From: Saturnia japonica
Lineage: Eukaryota; Arthropoda; Insecta; Lepidoptera; Saturniidae
Assembly: GCA_033032175.1 (NCBI GenBank)
Contig: CM065304.1
Coordinates: 29,394,653-29,458,652, forward strand
Reading direction: 5' to 3'
Length of the DNA stretch: 64,000 nt
Shown: positions 60,580-64,000 of the stretch, piece after piece
Position numbering within the stretch: position 1 is the stretch's first letter
Layout: every line of letters begins with the position of its first letter
Notes under the pieces: generated by a model
Told to the model about the DNA's origin: nothing
Seen by the model: only the letters and a program-made list of their open reading frames with translations
Databases searched by the model: none
Made by a program: the position numbers and the translations under genes

Positions 60580-61172
60580 ATAAATCTATACTTCAATAAC
60601 ACACTATGATCTATGGATTATAACCAGAAAGTAGAGTAAAACAATATTTCATATCTAATTGGATAATCTATGTGAGGGTATCTAATCTAAACACTATTAA
60701 ACTCGCTTCCTCAGCGCTATCTTTTTAAATAATATATATAATACATATATAGGTAAAAAACGTCCATTTTAAATTAATAAATCTATACTTCAATAACACA
60801 CTATGATCTATGGATTATAACCAGAAAGTAGAGTAAAACAATATTTCATATCTAATTGGATAATCTATGTGTGGGTATCTAATCTAAACACTATTAAACT
60901 CGCTTCCTCAGCGCTATCTTTTTAAATAATATATATAATACATATATAGGTAAAAAACGTCCATTTTAAATTAATAAATCTATACTTCAATAACACACTA
61001 TGATCTATGGATTATAACCAGAAAGTAGAGTAAAACAATATTTCATATCTAATTGGATAATCTATGTGTGGGTATCTAATCTAAACACTATTAAACTCGC
61101 TTCCTCAGCGCTATCTTTTTAAATAATATATATAATACATATATAGGTAAAAAAACGTCCATTTTAAATTAA
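60580..61172. repeat. Three-unit tandem repeat, 197-bp period
   Basis: Units start at 60580, 60777 and 60974, each opening 'ataaatctatacttcaataa' and closing 'aaacgtccattttaaatta'. They are almost identical. The first differs from the others at 'gtgagggta' versus 'gtgtgggta', and the third has one extra A in its A-run. No ORF spans a unit. Confidence 0.95.
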
Positions 61173-61728
61173 TTATGCAACTTACAGTAATTATAAATGT
61201 AAAACTTAGGTAATAATACTGGAAATTTAATAAAACTATAGCTCGTAATAATGATATTAATATCGTTATGTAGTAATTTTGCATCTCATCTATATTAACC
61301 ATGTACAGTTGTTTGTTCATCATAATGAATACCGGTCTATATTTTTTCCAATACTACGTCATACAATAAACATGCGCGAGTAACAATAAATAATTTGGGT
61401 TTCAAATAAATAATGATCATGTAGCTAAGTCATTTGAAGAAATATATTATTAGAATATACCTATCATAAAATAAGTACTACCTGCTGCCCGCGACTTTGT
61501 TCATAAAAAGTGTTTATATACTAAACGGTAATTATGTTTCCTATCTAAATGATGTGAACTATATTTTTAAATCAATTTTTGATAACTGCTTAACCCCTAC
61601 AAAACCGCTCGCACACCACCTTGTACGTGTATGATACTATGTTAGAAAGTTTCACGCAAGGGCAAACAACAACTGTATAAAGTTCCAAGTTGTCAAAGAC
61701 GAAAACACAAACTTCCTTTTTAATATAT
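61173..61728. other. Gene-free stretch with decayed retroposon head
   Basis: 'cctgctgcccgcgactttgt' at 61482 looks like the head of a different RTE-related retroposon; the rest is unrecognised. Confidence 0.35.
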
Positions 61729-61729
61729 A

Positions 61730-62060
61730 ACTAGCTGTGCCCGTGGCTGCGCTCACGTGGACTACAGAATGCCCGCGCCAATCTTGTTCCCCGTTCACGG
61801 CTATTTTAAAGACAAAAATGCTTATTGTGGATGTTCCTTAGAAGATAGACGTATACTCTCCGTGACTTTTTTGTAGGTCTTTTTAATGTCAACAATTATG
61901 TAGTACATTCATTTGCTATTTACCCGGAACAAACATACAGACAAAAATTTTAAAAATGGGTTTTTTATAGGTATTGTATATACTTTCATATGCGTTTAGT
62001 AAAAAAAAAAACGGTATTCTGACATTACAAACAGACACTTCAACTTTATTAATTGCATAG
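61730..62060 (+). repeat. Family R copy with central deletion
   Basis: Head and GC-rich part are well kept ('ctagctgtgcccgtggctgc'). The sequence then jumps from 'gtagtacattcatttgctat' to 'ttacccggaacaaacataca', losing about 200 bp. The 3' extension is complete to 'caactttattaattgcatag'. Confidence 0.8.
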
Positions 62061-62178
62061 AAATAATATGTATGTATCCTACAATAAAGCTACTTACTAC
62101 TCGAGTACTACAAAAGAGTAAACCTAATAGATACAATAAAATGTCCGTGTATTTTTTTATATATATAATACATACCTA

Positions 62179-63437
62179 GTCAGCCCATAAGTTCTGTTAC
62201 AAATGAAAATGCATTTTTTTAAATGAAGTAATGTAATATTATTAAAATTTATACCTACACATTTATTAGTCTCAGCAAAAAAAAAATTCTATTTGAAATG
62301 GCCACCTTTGGCTTTTATACAGGCCTTTAATCTGTTTGGCCACGAATCTATGGATTTACGCACTGTTTCCAAAGGAAATTTCGCCACTGCTTGCTCCAAA
62401 GATTTTTTAAGACACTCAATGTCGCCGTGTCCTTTAGTGCAGGCCATATCCTCTAAAATTGATCATAATTTTAAGTCTAAAGGGTTGAGGTCTGGGCTAG
62501 ATGAGGGCCAGTCTTCAGCTCTTATAAAGTCCCGAACGTTGGTTTCAAGCCAGGCTTGGGTAGTTCGTGCCTTGTGACCAGGTGCAGAATCCTGCTGAAA
62601 GATCCACGGTATATTTTTAAAAAGTGTATTGCTGAGAGGTTTTACAACATGATCCAAGACTATATCTTCATACACTTTGGCTGAAGTTTTCACTCCTTTT
62701 TCACAAAAATGTCGTTTTGTGACTCCTTGATAAGACACGCCCCACCAAACCATCACTGACGCAGGATGATGATCACGTTGTACCTTTCTGACCACTTGAG
62801 CAGCTTCTTTAGAACTGTGAGCGTACACTTTATCATTTTGCTTATTGCAGTGTTCTTTAATCGTGAAAATTTTTTCATCGGTAAAGAGGATATTTCTGTG
62901 CCATTCACTTGCGTATCGCGACAGAAGACGTTTTGATCGATCCACTCTCTTTAATTGTAAAGATTGATTTAGGGCATGTTCTGTATATCGACGATAAGCA
63001 ACGAGCTTCAGGTCTTGTTTTATAATACGCGACAGAGTCCTAGCGGGAATCTTCATTTCTCGCGATAAGATTTTTTGCTTTCTAATGGGGGTTCGACGAA
63101 TTCTGGCTTTAACAGTATTAACAAACAGCCTTTGTAGTTCTAACAGAACGCGGCCGCCCCGGTGTTTCCTGGTCTTCGACAGAGGAAGTGTTGTTGTATC
63201 TGTTGATAGTACGATATACGAACATACGGCTCATACCAAGCTTTTGAGTGTCTGGAATATGACCGACGGCTTCATACTCACTTTGTGCAAGGCGATCATT
63301 GATAATGAACACGAAAAAATACGTGCAATGGCGCAAAATCGAAAAAAGTTTTTAAAATAATATACGTGTTCCAAATTCAAAATAATTAGAAAGTTGAAAA
63401 AAGAAAAGTTTTTATGTAACAGTACTTATGGCCAGAC
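62179..63437 (-). mobile_element. DD37D (maT-like) mariner element with both ends
   Basis: The left end begins GTCAGCCCATAAGTTCTG, and the right end read in reverse begins GTCTGGCCATAAGTACTG; both continue 'TTACA'. TA flanks each end (62177-62178 and 63438-63439), giving a 1259-bp element. A (TA)n run lies immediately beyond the right flank. It encodes the broken transposase at 62296-63340. Confidence 0.85.
62296..63340 (-). pseudogene. DD37D transposase, three lesions
   Basis: On the minus strand the N-terminal helix-turn-helix is split between two frames ('IALHKVSMKPSVIFQTLK', then MFVYRTINRYNNTSSVEDQ and RPRSVRTTKA). After a 1-bp shift near 63118 the main frame reads VNTVKARIRRTPIRKQKI and is open to 62463. 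Catalytic residues are in ILFTDEKIFT, WIFQQDSAPGHKA and SSSPDLNPLDLKL; 37 residues separate the second and third Asp, hence DD37D. A TGA at 62463-62465 follows LDLKL where a Trp codon (TGG) is expected. The frame then continues 'SILEDMACTKGHGDIECL' to the natural end KAKGGHFK at about 62296. All three acids are present. The lesions are few, so the copy is young in comparison with other elements here. Confidence 0.88.
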
Positions 63438-63443
63438 TAGTTA

Positions 63444-63444
<1 letters not shown>

Positions 63445-63476
<32 letters not shown>
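63445..63476. repeat. (TA)n microsatellite
   Basis: About 16 TA units directly beside the right end of the DD37D element. Confidence 0.9.
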
Positions 63477-63480
<4 letters not shown>

Positions 63481-64000
63481 GATTTTTATACATATTGTTT
63501 TATAAAAATTCAGAAACTTGGTTTAGGGTGGAAAAAAACTAAAAGCATAATGATATTTTTAAACACTTATCACAGAACCTTTCTAGCTGTGTATTTGTAA
63601 CTATTTTAGCTCTAGATAATAATATATGAATTGTTAATTACGATACAATCATCTCTAACGGCCGCTACTAAACATCTGCTATTATATATGTATACATTGT
63701 TATATAATAACACTAATTTTATTTTTTTTGTTTTATTTACTGAATGTTTTTCTTTTAAGACAAGTACTATTTTTATTAAATAGAATTATTATTCAAAATA
63801 GTCTTAGATTATTATGAATTACATTATACGATGTTCGTTATACAGTGAAATTACTATTTGTTAGATCATAATATTTAAGTAAAGTATATTGTAGTAAATT
63901 AATTTGAAAAGGATGAGATACAATGCAACTAACTTATTAATGTACAATGTATATTTACACGCGTTGCTGTTGACTCAGATATTATATAATAGCAAGCAAA
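63477..64000. other. Gene-free AT-rich stretch
   Basis: Nothing recognised up to the window edge. Confidence 0.4.

Noticed and set aside
60580..61172. Direct repeats resembling a CRISPR array
   Set aside because: Units are contiguous 197-bp copies without unique spacers, in eukaryotic DNA.
62293..62577. 94-codon plus-strand ORF
   Set aside because: Antisense to the C-terminal part of the DD37D transposase.

Overview
The window looks like AT-rich, repeat-dense nuclear DNA from an insect, most probably a moth or butterfly. The reasons are the kinds of repeats present: tRNA-derived SINEs, cecropia-type mariners, a DD37D (maT-like) mariner, R1, jockey, BS/CR1 and RTE-type LINE remnants, and a repeat opening with a 'ctagctgtgcccg' head. 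One insect-like complex I gene is also present. No operon, rRNA gene, CRISPR array or other bacterial feature is visible. Most long reading frames are transposon remains.

Layout. 1-9 kb: edge-truncated hAT-type MITE, one SINE, a decayed pogo-like element (5927-7151) and a mariner with an uninterrupted transposase (7590-8630). 9.6-11.7 kb: two inverted copies of one repeat enclosing two SINEs. 13-21.5 kb: LINE tails and a mariner (19273-20540) carrying a nested repeat. 23.3-27.3 kb: an R1-like LINE on the minus strand and a BS/CR1-like LINE on the plus strand. 28-33.3 kb: SINEs, an acidic coding remnant of possible piggyBac origin, and an inverted pair of the common repeat called family R here. 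33.7-38.3 kb: a deleted jockey-like LINE, two RTE-type tails and a tRNA-like remnant. 38.3-47.3 kb: mostly unrecognised DNA with repeat fragments. 47.3-51.3 kb: a C2H2-like 158-residue ORF among repeats and a third mariner remnant. 51.6-53.3 kb: the only convincing host gene, a two-exon NDUFS8-like gene on the minus strand. 54.4-64 kb: a complete MITE with an 8-bp target duplication, a 3 x 197 bp tandem array and a nearly intact DD37D element with both terminal repeats.

The main biological interest is the NDUFS8-like gene. Its two 4Fe-4S motifs are complete, but its N-terminal part is Cys/Pro-rich and normally very conserved positions are changed. Its single intron is bounded by near-identical short direct repeats. 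This suggests a fast-evolving paralogue, possibly with a recently gained intron. The other genes here are selfish elements at different stages of decay and do not form a pathway. Assignments come from reading the translations and comparing them with remembered family features; no database search was run.
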